The notes below the pieces were generated by a model. The model ran no database searches and had not been told where the DNA came from. It was given only the letters and a program-made list of their open reading frames with translations. A DNA stretch of 64,000 bases, taken from NCBI GenBank assembly GCA_036277115.1, contig DASUNM010000021.1, positions 434,001 to 498,000 of the forward strand, given 5' to 3'. Shown here in pieces: positions 63,090 to 64,000 of this stretch (positions are counted from its first letter, which is position 1; every line of letters starts with the position of its first letter). This stretch comes from Pyrinomonadaceae bacterium. GTDB lineage: Bacteria > Acidobacteriota > Blastocatellia > Pyrinomonadales > Pyrinomonadaceae. Position numbers and translations under genes: made by a program.

Positions 63090-64000
63090 ATGAGACGAGC
63101 CTTCATGTTCGCGGTTTGCGCGCTGCTTAGCTCTTATTCGGCCATCACGGTTTGGTGTCGGAAGCCCGCCGCCGCTGATCTCATTCTATACAACGGTGTA
63201 ATTTGGACGGTCGACGATACGAACTCGACGGCGCAGGCGGTCGCTATTCGTGACGGTAAGTATGTCGCCGTCGGTTTGAACAAAGACGCGTTCAGGTATC
63301 GTGGCCAGCGGACCCAGGTCATCGATTTGCGCGGACGGTTTGTTACACCTGGCTTTAACGACAATCACGTTCACTTCGCTTCGGCGGCACAATTTCTCGA
63401 ATTCAATATCATGGCGGTCTCGACGCAGGACCAGTTTGTCGCGCGCGTCAAAGACGTGACCACGGCTTTGCCCAAAGGCGAGTGGATCGTCGGTGGTTTC
63501 TGGGGCGCCTACGATCAATGGACGGTGGGCAGCGCCGGCAGTCAGAAGCGCGAACCGTTTGCGCCTGACATGAAATTGATCGAAAGCCTCACCGCCGGCT
63601 ATCCAATGTTCATTCGCAAGTTTGATGACAGTCAGTTCGCCGCGAATCGTGCTGCCTTACGTGCCGCCGGAATTGATCCGGAAAATCCGAGCGCGCCGGA
63701 CGTCGAGTTTCTGAAAGATGGACAAGGCCGCTTCACCGGACACATGCGCGGAAAAGGCGTCACGCGCCTTTTTGCTTCGGCTGTCCCGCGGACATTCTCG
63801 CGCGCCCGCAGGATTCAGCAAACTAAGAACGCGCTCGCTGAGATTTCTAAGTTTGGAGTCACGAACGTCAGCGACATGTCTGATGACACACAGCTCGATA
63901 TCTATCGCGAGCTGCACAGCAGGGGCGAGCTGACCGTCCGCGTGCATTTTCGCCCCGGCCTCGATCGTTGGAAAGAAATGTCAGAGAAGGGAATCAAGGT
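63090..64000 (+). CDS. amidohydrolase 3 / YtcJ-like metal-dependent hydrolase (5' part)
   Basis: The gene runs off the right edge after about 303 residues. A hydrophobic N-terminus (about 5-21) suggests export. Then come DLILYNGVIWTVDDTNSTAQA, DGKYVAVG, VIDLRGRFVTPGFNDNHVHF (the HxH metal site of the amidohydrolase fold), GGFWGAYDQW and VSDMSDD. This matches the YtcJ-like Amidohydro_3 branch, whose members act on diverse amides, with formamide-type activity in some. GGAGG at 63080-63084 lies 5 bases before the ATG. The remaining metal ligands lie beyond the window. Confidence 0.85.
   Translation, partial: MRRAFMFAVCALLSSYSAITVWCRKPAAADLILYNGVIWTVDDTNSTAQAVAIRDGKYVAVGLNKDAFRYRGQRTQVIDLRGRFVTPGFNDNHVHFASAAQFLEFNIMAVSTQDQFVARVKDVTTALPKGEWIVGGFWGAYDQWTVGSAGSQKREPFAPDMKLIESLTAGYPMFIRKFDDSQFAANRAALRAAGIDPENPSAPDVEFLKDGQGRFTGHMRGKGVTRLFASAVPRTFSRARRIQQTKNALAEISKFGVTNVSDMSDDTQLDIYRELHSRGELTVRVHFRPGLDRWKEMSEKGIK

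Overview
The window looks like a chromosomal segment of an acidobacterium. The family-level evidence is a secreted VWFA protein of the acidobacterial TIGR03436 type (17693-18988), a TIGR03437-like module in a giant surface protein (51734-60709), a fused TrpC-TrpF, and a dispersed 13-gene respiratory complex I operon. Placement near the Blastocatellia is only an inference from style. I saw no tRNA, transposase, prophage, CRISPR array or replication origin.

Layout. 1-8967 (+): an ankyrin lipoprotein, then trpG-trpD-trpCF overlapping lptB, followed by rpoN, hpf, rapZ and a mannose-type PTS EIIA gene (envelope export, sigma-54, ribosome hibernation and PTS-linked control). 9127-11453 (+): a Wza-like export protein, an unknown membrane-anchored protein and a CPBP-like membrane protein. 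11620-12193 (+): RNase P RNA, enlarged by palindromic inserts. 12295-24791: mixed housekeeping and regulatory genes (RHH protein, MFS exporter, iPGM-like metalloenzyme, sigma-54 activator, hemD, VWFA protein, HD protein, proline dehydrogenase, NfeD, PP2C phosphatase, cystathionine synthase/lyase, PilZ protein). 24826-28293: a YbdK-type ligase, a 3-methyladenine DNA glycosylase, a glutamine amidotransferase and an unknown gene. 28295-43436 (-): nuoA-B-C-D-E-F-G-H-J-K-L-M-N without nuoI, behind a good sigma-70-type promoter. 43746-46332: an unknown gene, thiS, a frameshifted RDD gene and thiG. 46542-51536: a phosphoesterase, a secreted helical protein, a ten-cysteine secreted protein with a small membrane neighbour, and a Crp/Fnr regulator. 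51734-60709 (-): a 2991-residue Calx-beta/lamin-tail protein. 60859-64000: a TIGR01777 epimerase, an unknown membrane protein and the start of an amidohydrolase.

The most unusual feature is not a gene. About fifteen gene junctions carry hairpin elements whose two arms are short arrays of degenerate, mostly 7-nt words: GTCAGTN, AAAGTAC, GTTTCRA, CATTTNN or CTCAGAY, with CTCTGTG-type words at 8-10 nt. The word differs between loci but the architecture is shared. They sit between nearly every pair of nuo genes, between trp genes, in one concentric double-family palindrome before trpG, and, as GATCTSA words, inside RNase P RNA. Several supply the stop or start codon, or the terminal residues, of neighbouring proteins. 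A second class consists of G+C-rich or CAGACT-type palindromes. Together they look like an active class of small non-coding repeats that shapes transcripts and gene ends.
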